Below, one piece after another: positions 11,311 through 23,646 of a stretch of DNA of 64,000 bases. Below the pieces are notes generated by a model. It did no database searches and was not told the origin of the DNA. It was given only the letters and a program-made list of their open reading frames with translations. Within the stretch, counting starts at the first letter, position 1; each line of letters begins with the position of its first letter. Position numbers and translations under genes: made by a program. The DNA is from Siphonodentalium dalli (Eukaryota; Mollusca; Scaphopoda; Gadilida; Siphonodentaliidae). The stretch is from NCBI GenBank assembly GCA_032622095.1, contig CP136062.1:199711887-199775886 (forward strand), written 5' to 3'.

Positions 11311-12779
11311 CGCGCAGTGCGCTAAGGGTTAAGGGTGGATACACACTTGTATGTAATTTCTGTAATTTCCATGTATTCCATGTATTTTACACGGTCACAC
11401 AAATCATTGATAGCATTAACTGCCTGTGAGCGATCGATCCATTCCAACAGGATAGACAAGTGAGTAGTTATAAGCCATAATCAAACTAACTGCTATCAAG
11501 TAATTTCAGGCCAGTCATAAACATGTCTTCTTTCGTGGACGCCGACATGAATAAATCCTGTCTGATATCTGTTGCTGTTTTTCACGAGTTTTAAATCATT
11601 TCGAATTGGATTTGAGACGGTCGAATTAATACTTGATTTTTTTCTCGTCATTTCTTTGAAACAGGGTCATCCACAAAAAAAATATGCAGAATTTGAAGCT
11701 CTTTTAGGACGATAACGGGTTGTTGAGATTGTTCGGATATATAATTTGAGAACGAGCTCATGTGATAACATTTAATTGGGATTTCCATGCAAATATCCAT
11801 TACAGCGCCAAAAACATTAATGCAGGTACAGCATTGAAATTAAAAAGAGTGACACCCGGCCCCATTTTCACCCATAATTTACAGAACAATACATTGTTTC
11901 TCAAGCCAAAGGTTGAACAAGTTCCTATAACTGTCACAATTTTAGCCTGAATGATTGGTGTGACCATGTAAAATAGAAATTACATACATAGAGGATATCT
12001 ACACTTTTGTATTGGATATGGGAATTATCTCATGAGTGATGACCAAACAAAAATGAATTTCCACGAGTGGCTCTGTCACGAGTGGAAATTAATTTTGTCA
12101 TTACGAATGAGATCATTACCATATCCAATCAAAAAGTGTAGATGTTCTGTTTATTATATGCTCCGCTCAATTGGCCAACATTTGACTCAACTCGAAAGAC
12201 AAGTAAAAAGTGCAAATTTGTATACCCAAGCACAACTGTGGTAGTGAGCTTGTGCACATAAAAATAGTTCCATTTTTCAGACAGATTGGTTAAAGGATAA
12301 AGGGTTAACATCTAGTATGTTTAACAAAATAATTTAATTCATCACATATTACAATTGTTTCAACCTGAACACTCAGGGACTTTAGCATAGTCTTCCATCA
12401 AGAAACCTAATCACTTTTAATTTTAGCGCGGATGGATACGAGTGAGATATCGATATCTCACTAGACGGATAACGGTTTGTATCTGATGCAAAAATAATGC
12501 TATTTAATAGCTTAGCATATAATAAAAGTGTGTATCCAACCTTATTCGGCGCGTACTTTTTAGCATGAAGCCATGTTTCAATAAAGCATATCGAGGCGCC
12601 CGCAGAAATAACCGCAAAGCGATACGTAAATATACATCGCGACAGAATCGATTATGCTCTCTCTGAAATAGAAACGAGTACGAAGTACGAAGATACTCAG
12701 GTACCTTTCTAATCATATTGTTCGAGTATCGTACGAAAATATCCAAGTACACTTAAATCATACTTCGCCCATTGACAAG
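11311..12779. other. no gene seen
   Basis: Short open frames only, without convincing splice sites. Near 12,003-12,030 and 12,113-12,145 a CACTTTTGTATTGGATATGG-like block recurs inverted. Confidence 0.4.
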
Positions 12780-13179
12780 TTAACCCTTTACCCAACAGAA
12801 GGGCCCTGTGCCAATGCATTCTCTTATATATGCGAGTCGACCATAGGTCGCCTCGCATATATAAGAGAATGCATTGGCTTAACACATTAAAAATTATAAA
12901 ATTGTTAAAGAATGTAAGAACAAATGGTAAAAAGTGTTAAAAAAAGATTTTGTTTAGGCCAATGCATTCTCTTATATATGCGAGGCGACCTATGGTCGAC
13001 TCGCATATATAAGAGAATGCATTGGCACAGGGCATAACTATAACTACCACAATGTGGTCAAGGAGCCGGTTCCAATGATATCCATATGTGTATGGTTCTA
13101 TTGAGACAGACCGAAGATATTTTAGGCTGTTGAAGCTTTATTTGGCCGGTTTTGGCCGGTTTGTTGGGTAAAGGGTTAA
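12780..13179 (-). mobile_element. MITE P, full-length copy
   Basis: Flanked by TTAA at 12,780-12,783 and 13,176-13,179, with inverted ends CCCTTTACCCAACA and TGTTGGGTAAAGGG. It contains two intact palindromes (about 12,807-12,878 and 12,958-13,026) in opposite orientation around an AT-rich spacer, then the P-specific region with GGAGCCGGTTCCAATGATAT and TTGGCCGGTTTTGGCC. Full copies in this window are about 400 bp. TTAA sites and CCC-starting ends fit a non-autonomous piggyBac-like element. Confidence 0.9.
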
Positions 13180-13526
13180 AAATGAAACAACTGCTGGGGA
13201 AAACACCCATAGGGCGTAATAATCTTGCTTGGAGTTATTTTTACAAATATTATATCCACCGTCATTCTTATATATCAATTACATGCAGTGATTTTCGATG
13301 GCGAAATCGTTTTCGTTTGTTTATCGCCGACATTTTCGTCCCGAATCGAGAAGTAAATATTTACAATTCATCGTATTTCAGACGATGTTTTCTATGAAGT
13401 GGTACGGTCGATTTGCTTGAGATTTTCGGCGATGTTAATAGAATGACACATTCCTCCAATTGGCATAGTCATGAATACTAACTTATCATTTTCGTGCATC
13501 CGAACAAGTCCATAATATGTCTTTAA
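13180..13526 (-). mobile_element. repeat/MITE D, copy in reverse, left end missing
   Basis: Shares GGCGAAATCrTTTnCGTTnG, TTTATCGCCGA, AAATATTTACAATTn and ACAAGTCCATAATATGTCTT with the copies at 25,829, 40,834, 41,305 and 48,813. The right end abuts TTAA at 13,523. The left end runs into the P element, so P may have landed in or beside it. Confidence 0.65.
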
Positions 13527-13671
13527 TTATGCTCTACATTTTCCTGGAAGCACTGCCAACAATATAAACAAAGTTTCTATGGATACGTTCATACAGTCTC
13601 AAATTTGCCAGGCATTCTTTTGCGGACATTTCGGTATATAAAGCTGCAATGTGCCAGAAACCGAATGCTAA

Positions 13672-14094
13672 TATGTGACCCGCCATATCAAATCCAGTCG
13701 GAAGTCGGGATTTTTTTTACCCTGTGCCAATGCATTCTAGAGAAAGCATTGGCCTAACAATTTTTTATCATGTTTTTTAAATAAATGTTTCTTACAATTT
13801 TTAGGACATAAAATAAAAAAACATCCATTACCCTGCAGGGAGCCCCACACATATATAGAAGCACATAGAAGAGTGTCGTCTGCTGATGTTTGTCTGGGGC
13901 TCTGTATGGGTGAAATTATAAAATTGTTAAAGAATACAAGAACAATTTATTAAAATTGTAAAAATTATTAGGCCAATGCATTCTCTTATATATGCGAGGC
14001 GACCTATGGTCGACTCGCATATATAAGAGAATGCATTGGCACAGGGTAAAAAAAATCCCGACTTACGACTGGATTTGATATGGCGGGTCACATA
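13672..14094 (-). mobile_element. MITE family Q, copy 2 (inverted core)
   Basis: Ends TATGTGACCCGCCATATCAA and TATGGCGGGTCACATA. The Q-specific middle is reversed relative to copy 1. The left palindrome is reduced to CCAATGCATTCTAG and AGAAAGCATTGGC, with its centre deleted; the right one (about 13,973-14,040) is intact. Confidence 0.75.
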
Positions 14095-14309
14095 TGCTTA
14101 TAACATTCATCTGTACCTCTGCTAATTACATGATAAGTAAAAACTATGTAGTTCCACTAGTATCGATGCTATCGATATATGCCTGCAAACAGCAAGCAAT
14201 TATCTCGCAAGAATCAATCATTTTAAGGCAATGTGTTAGCAATCTCTACCAGAGCGCACCAGTCATGCTTCCTTTCTGACTCTGTAACCGGTTGGGTACT
14301 AGTCCGTGT

Positions 14310-15470
14310 TTCTATATTTAGCATGGGATTTTTCAGCAAAAATGGCGAAACCCGATCGCTATATACAAAGTCAAATTTTCTATGTGTTTTGAGAACAATT
14401 CCCACACTAAAACATAACAAGAAACCCATAGTCAGAAATTGTATAACGCCCCCAAGATCATATAATTAGCCATAAATATAAATTATAATATAAAATATAT
14501 TGGTTACATGAATGCACCGCCTCAGAATTCCGTTAAAACAACTAATCCTTAAAATTATTTTAAAAAAACTACGGCTTATTACTGCAGGTTTTTCATTCAC
14601 CAAACCAGAAAGCTTCTAAATGCGGATAAAAAATTGTCTTCCCGCCATAAAATCTTCAAGTGTACATGGCCCAGCCATTGTTCATACCTAAACATCGAAC
14701 GCAATTAACGCGGTTATAATAGTTATATAAGACATCCAGCGAATACACAGTTACACACCCCACGAAAACCCGAAATGTGTTGTCCTGCGAGATATCCCAT
14801 CGCTATAGCTCAATTTGACATGGCCAGATTAGCCTTTCTACAATATCCTAAAACAATAAAGCTTCTCAACTCATCGGCATAGTCAATAGAACTTTCACGA
14901 ACTTGGACATTCCAACTACAGCTTTTACCGGACTCAGGGTCGCAGTACAACTTTAGCGCGTCCCAAAATAACCGGAAAACCCAATTATCTATTTATAAAA
15001 TCCCCATAGGACCACAGATTTCTAAAATTTGTAGAACAGTATACACCGGTAATTACAGAATGGAAAATCAGAGCGGTAATTTTGTTGAGGATTTTCGCAA
15101 GCTACTCGTCAAAATTGCAGCAGATTAAAACTCTTGTGTTTGACTTGTTCGAGTTGTGACAATGTCGTATACGTGCGTTTATACTTTTGTGTGTGATAAA
15201 ATAATCGGAGAACCGAATCACACCGTTTCGAAATATAGTTCTTCGGTTTTAGTGGGACTTTTCAAACACAAGGTCCAAATTTATACAATTTTTGTTCGAT
15301 ATTTTGTGTGCTTAACAAGGGCGACATGTTGCTCTGTTCGCTTGGTATATATTTTAATATCGCGGAAGTCCACCAAATGTGGGTGAAATGTCACCGGTAG
15401 CAGCGGTCTTACCGAGTCATCGGGGGGGGGGGGGGGTAAACACAGCATGGAGTTTGATGTGTTAGTAGCA
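14310..15470. repeat. interspersed repeat E, long copy
   Basis: 14,310-14,610 matches 22,980-23,220 (ACAAGAAACCCATAGTCAG, TATTGGTTACATGAATGCAC, AAACAACTAATCCTT) and 1,880-1,960. 15,050-15,470 matches 1,950-2,160 and 2,729-2,830. Diverged, no terminal repeats seen. A G15 tract at 15,422-15,436 sits inside the last block. Confidence 0.5.
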
Positions 15471-15949
15471 CCGTCACATGTGTAACTATCGAAATGTTGT
15501 TACTTCTCATGTCGTTAGCTTTGGTAAAGAATGCATGTTGCCGTTCATATATTCTGGCACCATTGGGTTTTCTATGAGAAATTGTCTGCAAAAACATGCC
15601 GTGCAAACGTTCCAGTGTATGAACGTACCCTTACCAAGACACCATTCAATTAGTTTTACCAAAACAACAGGGGGTCGGGGTGGGAATTCCAGAATACAAG
15701 GTTTTAATTTGTTTTTTATCCATCATCCCGGGCACACCACTCATAGTTTGGTGGCAAATGGTGAATCTAGCAGGATAAGAAGGTAGACGAAGGGTGTGAA
15801 ATGATTTAAATGCCATACTATTATTTTAACTCACGCAGTACAATTGTTGGCGCACAGGCGTGGGCAATCAATCTCAACGCCCTTATTGATATACACAATC
15901 AAGTAAAGCAATAAATAATGCATGGTTAGATCTGAATTTTTGAAATAGT
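15471..15949. other. no gene seen
   Basis: A 102-codon open frame on the plus strand (15,478-15,786) covers most of it, but it has no recognisable motif or splice context and begins in repeat E. Confidence 0.35.
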
Positions 15950-16480
15950 TTCCAACTCCCCGTCCCCTTGAAGCAGACCAATTCCACGAGTTTGCATAAT
16001 TCCATTTGCACCCCGCCCTTGGGTTTTGATTTTCCCATCATTTTACTGTTCCCTCACAGGCCTGAATGGTAGTGGTATCCTTATCTTATTCTGAATGTTT
16101 AAGTAGTCCTGTTGATACTAGCCAGATGGAGGAACAGAATCAACTTGGTGGATCATGGGTCTGCCTATTGTGAGAAATTTAGATATTTGAACCTGGAAAT
16201 GTCCAAAATCCTAACATCCAGTGGTCTAACTCGTGAGAGAGAGGCGTTTCTAAGTTATTTTGTATTAAGGTTGGAACATTTCCAACTGATTGTCGTTATT
16301 TACCAATAATAGGAAAATATGCATATATTGGTCTGAAAATAACAAATTTCCCAATAATAAATTGTTGGAAAATCTAACTACAAGAAAAATTTCAACATAT
16401 ATAGTATCGGTCGGCGTGAGATTTCCAAACAAATGTTGTGTCAAGTATGAAATTTCCAACTGATGAACTTTTTTTTACCA
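15950..16480. repeat. interspersed repeat G, copy 2
   Basis: Shares CATAATTCCATTTGCACCCC-like, ATTTCCAACTG and ATGTTGTGTCAAGTATGAAA with 1,290-1,565. Confidence 0.45.
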
Positions 16481-16918
16481 AATTAGGTGCATGAGACCCC
16501 CCACCCCCCTAAAACGAAATCCCCCTCCCGAGACTACAGGAAACACGACGCACAATTTCAGAAAGCTTTATCAGATATTATGTGTCACTCCGCGATTCCT
16601 GGCTTCTGGTTGCGAACCGAGTTTCTGATTTCGGATCAAGTAATATGCAAAATCGTCCCAGATGGTTGATCGGCCATATACCAAGTACTTAAATGTGATC
16701 ACCTTCTTGAAACATCTGATACCGGCCATGTCGAATAGATTCAATACGTGGGTTGAACTGACAAAGATTAAGCACATAGACGCCAAGCGAAATAACGATT
16801 AATCAAATCCGATTTGCCTGTCGCAGTGCCTCGGTGTTAGCCGTGACTTTTTACCGATACGATTTTTGCTCATATGAACGAATACCGTTTTATTTCTGTG
16901 TGCATTTATGTATCTACC
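16481..16918. other. no gene seen
   Basis: Nothing beyond C-rich stretches at 16,497-16,525. Confidence 0.4.
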
Positions 16919-16973
16919 CGTTTACACTAGTATTTGTGTAGAAATGTACACATATCTACACCAGTGTAAACGC
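16919..16973. repeat. small inverted repeat (hairpin)
   Basis: Arms GTTTACACT...GTGTAG and CTACAC...AGTGTAAAC face each other around a short centre. Confidence 0.5.
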
Positions 16974-18522
16974 ACCATTATTGTATTGGTGTCGAGTGGT
17001 GCTTCATTTGTATCATAACGTTCAGTAATTTTTTTAATAAAGCAGTCACAAATATTCCAGCCCAATGAAAATAAATGCAGTGTGATCCACTCAAGTAGGG
17101 GGCAATCAACTGTAATTAGGCCACGGTGTTAAAGGTTATCAATCTGATCAGACGGTCCCCATACCATCAAGATACAACAACACCAAAATTTCTTCAAAAT
17201 ACGCTTTAGTTAACAGAATCGATTTAACTCAGACTGAATATGGTCATGTTCTCACTCCAGAGTGGTGAATATGAGGTCGTACTTTCGTAGTAAGATATGT
17301 GATATCACTAAATGCTTAAAATGTTATGAGATCATATATTCGATTATGTGATATCATATATTCATTTTGTGATATCACAAAATAAATTATTGATATCACA
17401 ATATCTAGGTAATAAATAGAAGAAGGGCGCCCCATACTTATCAAACCCCATTGTTTGGCCGTATACTTTTCGCGAAAAGTGGTAGGCCTGTATACATGTA
17501 GTAAAGTTCTAAATTCAGAAACGAATGATAACTTTTTGGGTAGGGGTCGAAACTCACTATATTTACTATTATGAGTCAGTTTTGCGCTTAAGATTGAAAC
17601 TGAGTTTGAGTCATATATCACACATCTCGAAACCTGAAAGTTTTAAAGAAGCGATAACATATACGAGCTATATGATAATGTGGTGTGATGCTTCAAAGTG
17701 CCCTTTTGTCAATGTCGTAATTACGTGCGCTCGCGCACCAGTATGGCGATCAGACAGATTCGTTCGTAGCAAACGGTAGCTTGGTGTCACTCTGTTCCGT
17801 TTCATTCCATGACGTCACCAAAAACGACGTAAAACCTCGTGGCGTTCTGACATTTTTACTGTGCCGCGTTTTTGCTATGTTTATTTTATGTGTTGTTTTC
17901 GATTATTTGTTTGTCGCCGATATCGCCATTTGTCGGGATTCCCTGTTTCTATATTTAAAACTGGTATGCTCGTAGTGAGCCTCGATTTCGATTTGTTCTC
18001 CCAGTTCAAAATACGTCAGAGTTATGACAAAAATAGATCGACCTACATTTTCTCCATCAGAACTCTACATCAAAGAGTCTATAGACTCCTTCGGGACCTA
18101 CATAGACTCCTTCATTTGGGTATTTTTACTTATAATTGGGAAGTTTTATCATTTTTGGTTCGTGCGAAGACCTCTTTTTATCGTGCGGGAAAAGAGAGAC
18201 ATTCAAAACGCGATTTCGTAATTCGACGCAATAGGCTGAATAGCCCAACCTTCAGCCGAGTTCCGGGTCAAATACGACGAATGACGTAACACAAAACAAA
18301 ACGCATTTGTTGACACAAACACCGTTTGAAGAGTTTATTATTACATAAAATGATCGTTATTGATTAATTATTGATTAATTATTCATATTTATTGTTGCAT
18401 ATTGGCTGCTATCAATATTTACACAAATGGTATTAATTATTTCTTATAATTGCTCCTTTGGTCAACTTTGACTATCGGAAAATGAAAATGAAAATATGCC
18501 GCTGAAAAAAATGTAATCGACA
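16974..18522. other. no gene seen; cluster of GATATC palindromes
   Basis: 17,297-17,402 has five GTGATATCA / TGATATCAC-type palindromic motifs in about 105 bases. 17,140-17,230 resembles 45,711-45,790 (GATGGTCCCCATAnCATCA). A 142-codon frame at 17,861-18,289 overlaps two other open frames on the same strand; with no recognisable domain it is not called as a gene. Confidence 0.4.
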
Positions 18523-19026
18523 TTAAAGGTACGGTTGGCCTTGACGGTGGGTATCCTGTGAAAATATTTCCAACCGTCAAAAACCACCACAAACAGAAAG
18601 AACATCAAAATGTAGACAGACTTTGTCCGTATACAAATAAGAAATATCGCATAAACAGTATGTTATTGTCATATGGTTGACCATTGTTATGTAAACAAAA
18701 GCATAAAAAGTTACTTTTCTGGTGTTTGTTTATATTATAATGGTAAACATAAAGAGCGTTCTTTGTGGGTGAATTCCTGATACGGAACTACTAAAGAGCG
18801 TTTATGCCATTTGTGTGTGATTAGCCAGTAGCACGTGCTTTCTTCTGTAACACAATCAGGCTCTTGCTTAGGTAAAATGTAGTAGGTCTTTATGATAACA
18901 TGCTGTTTACGCGATGGTCTTGGTATATATGAACGAAACTGTATGCGTTTTTCTGTTTTTTTTATGTTTACGGTGATTGGAACAAATATGAATATTTTCG
19001 ACAACTAAGGCCTCACGTGCCTTTAA
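18523..19026 (+). mobile_element. MITE family C, copy 2
   Basis: TTAA at both edges (18,523 and 19,023). Ends AGGTACGGTTGGCC and GGCCTCACGTGCCT are inverted with mismatches. Its internal sequence is almost the same as the copy at 23,647. Confidence 0.75.
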
Positions 19027-20361
19027 AGTCTCATCCTTTCGGCAACATGGAATTGGTTTTAATTACTTAAATGATTAATATAGTAATTTGCCTTTTATCT
19101 GTGATGAAATGAGAAATGGTAATTGTCTTTTTTTGCTAACATTAAATTAAATAAAATAAATTAAGTAAAATACAGTGAAATTATTTTTTTAATTATTTTT
19201 TATTACATTTTTGCGCACGTTGGCATCTCTCTGAGTGCATTCTAGTTGGTTTGTTATTCAGTCAATTCGCAGTATCAGAGACGTGGTTAGCGATCTCACG
19301 TTGGGGGGTCCCAACCAACTCTAATTTCCAAAGGCTTCTACCCACCTCTTAGTTGAAGCTGTTATAAGTTCAAAGTTCAAGAAAATCGGTGTACCCATGC
19401 ATGATTTCGGGACTAGTTTGTGACTTTATAGCCCCAGAATTTCCAGTGGTGCCGCTGGTGGCTCAATTGTTATCAGTATAAGTGTATCTCGTACTATATG
19501 CCCACGTATACATATAACCCGTCCAACGAGGTTGATGCTCGATCGAATCCCGATAAGCGAGGATTTGTGATCCATAAACGGGAAGGTAAATTTGGTAATA
19601 TCATTTGGGTATCTGGGAAGTCTGTCAGTTGCTTTCGGGGGTCAGGCTGTGGAATGCTTTCCCGGTTAAATTAACCTTTTGTGCGATATTTCCTCCGCCA
19701 GCAAAACTTACAACGTCGTGATATGGCAGAGCAGCTGAAAGACATAAACCACAACGAAACAACTCAAATTCTCCACCTTTTTACACAGATACACGAAGAC
19801 CATTGAGCGACCACCCCCACCACATGGATATAGGTACCTGCACGTCAGACACGTTCAGCATCATTTTTCTGTGATTGAATAAATCATGCCAGCCATATAC
19901 TCTTCGTATAATTATATAAATCTTCTTCGTCGCAATACTATATTAGGGATCACCATATCCCATACTTGCTGATGTGTTAAGAGCAACCAAATACATTAAG
20001 CATTAGCACAATTTGTTACATCCGGGCTGTTGATGCATTTTGCACAAACAGATACGACATAAGATTATTGTGAGGATAGTCTCTCTCATATAAATGAGAT
20101 TTACGCGAGATAGCCCTGAATGAGCCGCATAGATTGTATCTGACACCATCCATTTAATGAAGAACTATCAACATACTTAGTACATCTCCATGCATAACCA
20201 TTCCCATACAGCGCCGGCATAATGTCCATTTGACGCCTACGCATTCGAATCTTCCAGATCAAATTAACGATCTATCTATCAGATGTCAAACGAGATGGAT
20301 AAATCAACCTGCTTCAAACTCGGCTTTATATCAACACATTTTCTTTGTCACTGGAATAAAA
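19027..20361. other. no gene seen
   Basis: Downstream region of the minus-strand gene that ends at 20,362. No open frame, repeat or RNA gene recognised. A TCGATCGAATCCCG motif at 19,540 resembles a tRNA B box but no cloverleaf forms around it. Confidence 0.4.
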
Positions 20362-21120
20362 TTATGGTTGTTTTAATTTTCTCAAAGACGGCGAACTTTT
20401 GTCGCTGTCTGCGTCATTGCCCATAACGGGACAGTCAATATTTGCGATGATAGCGTCCAATGATGTCAAACTGTGTTCGCTCTCTGAGCGCATCACATTC
20501 GGAACTTCAGGACAACTTGCATCCCGTGGATTCACCCGGTTCTTACGTTTGGGAATTATTGGGTACCTGACTTTGAGCAAGCCATCCTTCCTCTTGCGAA
20601 GTTTCCTGTGATCACACTTTTCTTTAACACTCGAAATCCGCCGGCGGATACAAGAAATTCGTTCACGAATATTGTAATCTCCTCCTTCTCCTCCTCCTCC
20701 TCCTCGAACACCTGTAACAACCGATGGCACATTTTCGTCGTGTGAGTCAAAGTCTCTGACTGATTCTTTTGTCTCTTTGACAAGATCTTTATCAGAAAAA
20801 TCCTTGAGTTGGATGTCCTGTTTGCGATCATTTTCGTCTCCAAGTCCATTGTGCCTTTTACGATGAGTTTTAATTGTATTGTTATGAAATCTTACCCTGC
20901 TTGAACTTACATCTGAATAATGGTCCTGATTTTGAATATCACTATGATCACATCTATGTTCTAAAACATCAGAATTGTCCACGAAAGGTACTAATGGTAC
21001 ATACCCATCATTGGTTCTCATAAACGGAACCAAGACTCGGTTATCTTCTTGCTCACTCAAGTCCTTCAATAATGGTTTGCACTTGTTGCAGAAACATATG
21101 AAAGGTTCGTCTCCACCCAT
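20362..21120 (-). CDS. intronless 252-residue protein of unknown function
   Basis: Much the longest open frame of the window, and less AT-rich than its flanks. I do not recognise the family. Residues 8-15 hold a small cysteine cluster (CFCNKC), which could bind a metal. Residues 16-55 are mixed; the middle (about 55-135) is strongly hydrophilic, rich in Asp, His, Ser and Lys. Residues 138-146 form a glycine-rich run (GVRGGGGGEGG) followed by a strongly basic segment (about 150-197, with RRRISSVKEK and HRKLRKRKDG) that could be a nuclear localisation or nucleic-acid-binding region. A short hydrophobic segment, LTSLDAIIANIDCP, lies near the C-terminus. No signal peptide or membrane segment. The start is chosen at the first ATG after a TATA box, in good context (CAAGATGG). 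It could also be one exon of a larger gene or a domesticated transposon product. Confidence 0.6.
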   Translation of the reverse strand: MGGDEPFICFCNKCKPLLKDLSEQEDNRVLVPFMRTNDGYVPLVPFVDNSDVLEHRCDHSDIQNQDHYSDVSSSRVRFHNNTIKTHRKRHNGLGDENDRKQDIQLKDFSDKDLVKETKESVRDFDSHDENVPSVVTGVRGGGGGEGGDYNIRERISCIRRRISSVKEKCDHRKLRKRKDGLLKVRYPIIPKRKNRVNPRDASCPEVPNVMRSESEHSLTSLDAIIANIDCPVMGNDADSDKSSPSLRKLKQP

Positions 21121-21181
21121 CTTGAATCGGCACTCATGTGTTCATAAACGTTGTGCGTTCACGATGACGTAAATTTATAAC
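21121..21181 (-). promoter_or_regulatory. putative core promoter of the 252-codon gene
   Basis: Reading the minus strand, TATAAA lies at 21,179-21,174, 54-59 bases before the ATG, followed by ACGTCATC (the complement reads TGACGTAA, a CRE/ATF-like half palindrome) at about 21,170-21,163. A start site 25-30 bases below TATA would give a 5' leader of roughly 25-30 nt. Inferred from spacing only. Confidence 0.4.
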
Positions 21182-22229
21182 GTTGCTCCCGACGATATGC
21201 AAGTGACCAGAGAACTGCATGTTCCGGTACCAACCTATAGCTGCCGTCTTCGTATCTTTATGTTGTACTGATCACTTTCTCACTCGCCGCATGTGTGTGT
21301 CTTCCTTTCTGTTCTTTCTCTTTATAATCTATGACATCGTGTTATATTATATATATATATGTATTAGGGTCAGCGTAAGTTCAAGTCCAAAAGCCTAAGA
21401 ATGCAAATTCTGGAAAGAATGGTTCTAATATTAGGGCCCATTCGCATTGCGCATTAACTTGCCTAGAGCCTGCGCGCAATTTGTCGATCTAATTGTTAAC
21501 TCATTGCCTTTAATTTTCGCCTAGGATTATTTGAAGGAATTGAATAAATCGACGTAGTTACAAATTGATCCAGTAATATTTGCTAAGCCCATGGCTTCTT
21601 AACCTAAGTGTGGATATATAAAGCACACGATTGCCCACAGAACAACAATCAGCTTCCACGGACTCTCGATCCGACGGAGTATCTAAAGTAATGTCATCCC
21701 TTGATATTTACTGTTCATAGTAAAATACGATCGTGTCGCAATATGTGGGCGGTTACGTCACCATTATGAAAAGACAAAATCGCCAAAAGCCGGACTCGGT
21801 GGGGCGTAGTACATGTGTAAATATAGCTATATATATAGGTTCACATATGCGGTTTTGAGAACTAGATATCAGACCGATCTGTATTAAAATCAACTCCATT
21901 AATTTCCCAAATTTGAGCTTGGGGTACGAATGCATCGACATCTTTAAAATGTGATATCGTGGTGTTTTGTGGAAAGGGTGGTAACCATGTATACGGGCGG
22001 CTGTCCCCGCGTATAAGTAGTCGAATAGAAACACTCAAACATAAACCAGTAGTGTTACATGAAAGTATACTAGCCACATAAAGTAATAGTAATTATTCTG
22101 AGAAACGTTGGTATAAGAGTATGCATGTCACGATGCGCACAGCGGAAACAGATGTTGTATAGAACATTAATTCTCTGTCAAAAGTTTAATATTTTAAATA
22201 TACCAAGATTTATTTTGAAAATCCATGGC
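21182..22229. other. no gene seen
   Basis: Upstream of the intronless gene. It holds a short AT dinucleotide run (21,343-21,360). Nothing else recognised. Confidence 0.4.
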
Positions 22230-22570
22230 ATGTTTCACTTGATTTTGCCAGTTTTCAACTCTTTATCCCAAATTTGGACAAGTTATTGATATTGATACCA
22301 CTGATTGGGATTGACTCACATTTCTGGACGAATCTGTCTTGACAATTATATAGTTCCAAGCACGAATGGCGATTTTATTCCATGCATCTATTTATTGTAA
22401 AATTCCATTTCTCATCGATATCTTGTCATTTTAAAAACCTTTTACCTGAAATTGGACAAGGTATTGGTATTAAGACATCAAAATAGCCCACAAATGGATA
22501 AAATTTTGGATTCATCTGTATTGCAAACAGGAGTTCCAATCTTCGCCAATTGTTCCTCCATTCTGTAACT
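22230..22570. repeat. degenerate two-unit tandem repeat, about 190 bp
   Basis: ATTTGGACAAGTTATTGATA at 22,271 and ATTGGACAAGGTATTGGTAT at 22,452 begin matching stretches, each continuing with a GATT/AATC-type block, GAATCTGT / TCATCTGTATTG and AGTTCCAA. The units are strongly diverged. Confidence 0.45.
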
Positions 22571-23646
22571 TTTCCCTCAAAAATGTTATTGCATTGTTTT
22601 GAGGTTAACATGCGAATTTATCAATCTTTGGAAGTTAATATTCACCGATGCCGCATGCCGAAATGAATATTAAATTCCAAGGGTTGATAAATCCTCAGGC
22701 ATGTCAACCTCGAAACAATACATTAAGTGTATTATAATATGATCTATATGTTATCAAGCCCATTATAGGCCTGAAATACATTACTGACCCGCATGTATAT
22801 GTATCCATCGAATGCACAACAATGTGATTGAACAAGTCAAAATTTAACCCAGCGATGTATATCAACCTACAATTCCTGTTAATAATAATGACCAGTGCGT
22901 GAGCTTTTAATTTACCCATCATTTCTATTTATAGAAGATCCAGTAGATATCGTGATTTATCAACTCCTTTTCCGTATGATTTAGTATGGGACTTTTTAGA
23001 AGAAAAGTTTATGATCATATAACAAGAAAACCATATAATCATAAATGGTAACGCCCTCAAGATTATTTTATTACGCATAAATATAAATTAAAAAAAAAAA
23101 ATGTAAAATATATTGGTTACATGAATGCACTGCCTCAGAATTCAGTTAAAACAACTAATCCTTCAAATTATTACAAAAAACTATACGCCTGTTTCGCTGC
23201 AGGTTTCTAATTCACCACACCAGAAGTCTCTAAATGCGGATCAAAAATCGGAGTCATTGTGTTCCTGCTATAAATCGTGTCGTTATTTGTTTAAAATACG
23301 TATCAATTGACATATGCGCACCCGTCCCCTCATTAAAATCAACATATTTCGACAATTTTAGGGGAACTCCGCGAATTCGGGGACTTCCTCAAATAGACTC
23401 CGCAAATAGGGACCTACTGCGAATTGTCAAAACTGGAAAAACCGATTATCTATTTATAAAACGTCCACAGACACACATCGATCTAAAATTTGCCCACCAG
23501 TATACACCCGATGGGCGTTAATAATGATAATTATACAACAAACTGATCCATATTTTCTGGACACAACGTTATGATAACGTTTACATGTCCACATATGATA
23601 ATTTTACTACTATACATCAAGAGTTATTGGAAAATTCCAGTTTGTA
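22571..23646. other. repeat E fragment, otherwise nothing
   Basis: 22,980-23,220 matches repeat E (TATTGGTTACATGAATGCAC, AAACAACTAATCCTT, GCTGCAGGTTT). No coding exon found. Confidence 0.4.

Noticed and set aside
17861-18289. 142-codon gene on the plus strand
   Set aside because: Two other frames on the same strand are open over parts of the same stretch, the composition is not protein-like throughout, and there is no motif or splice support.
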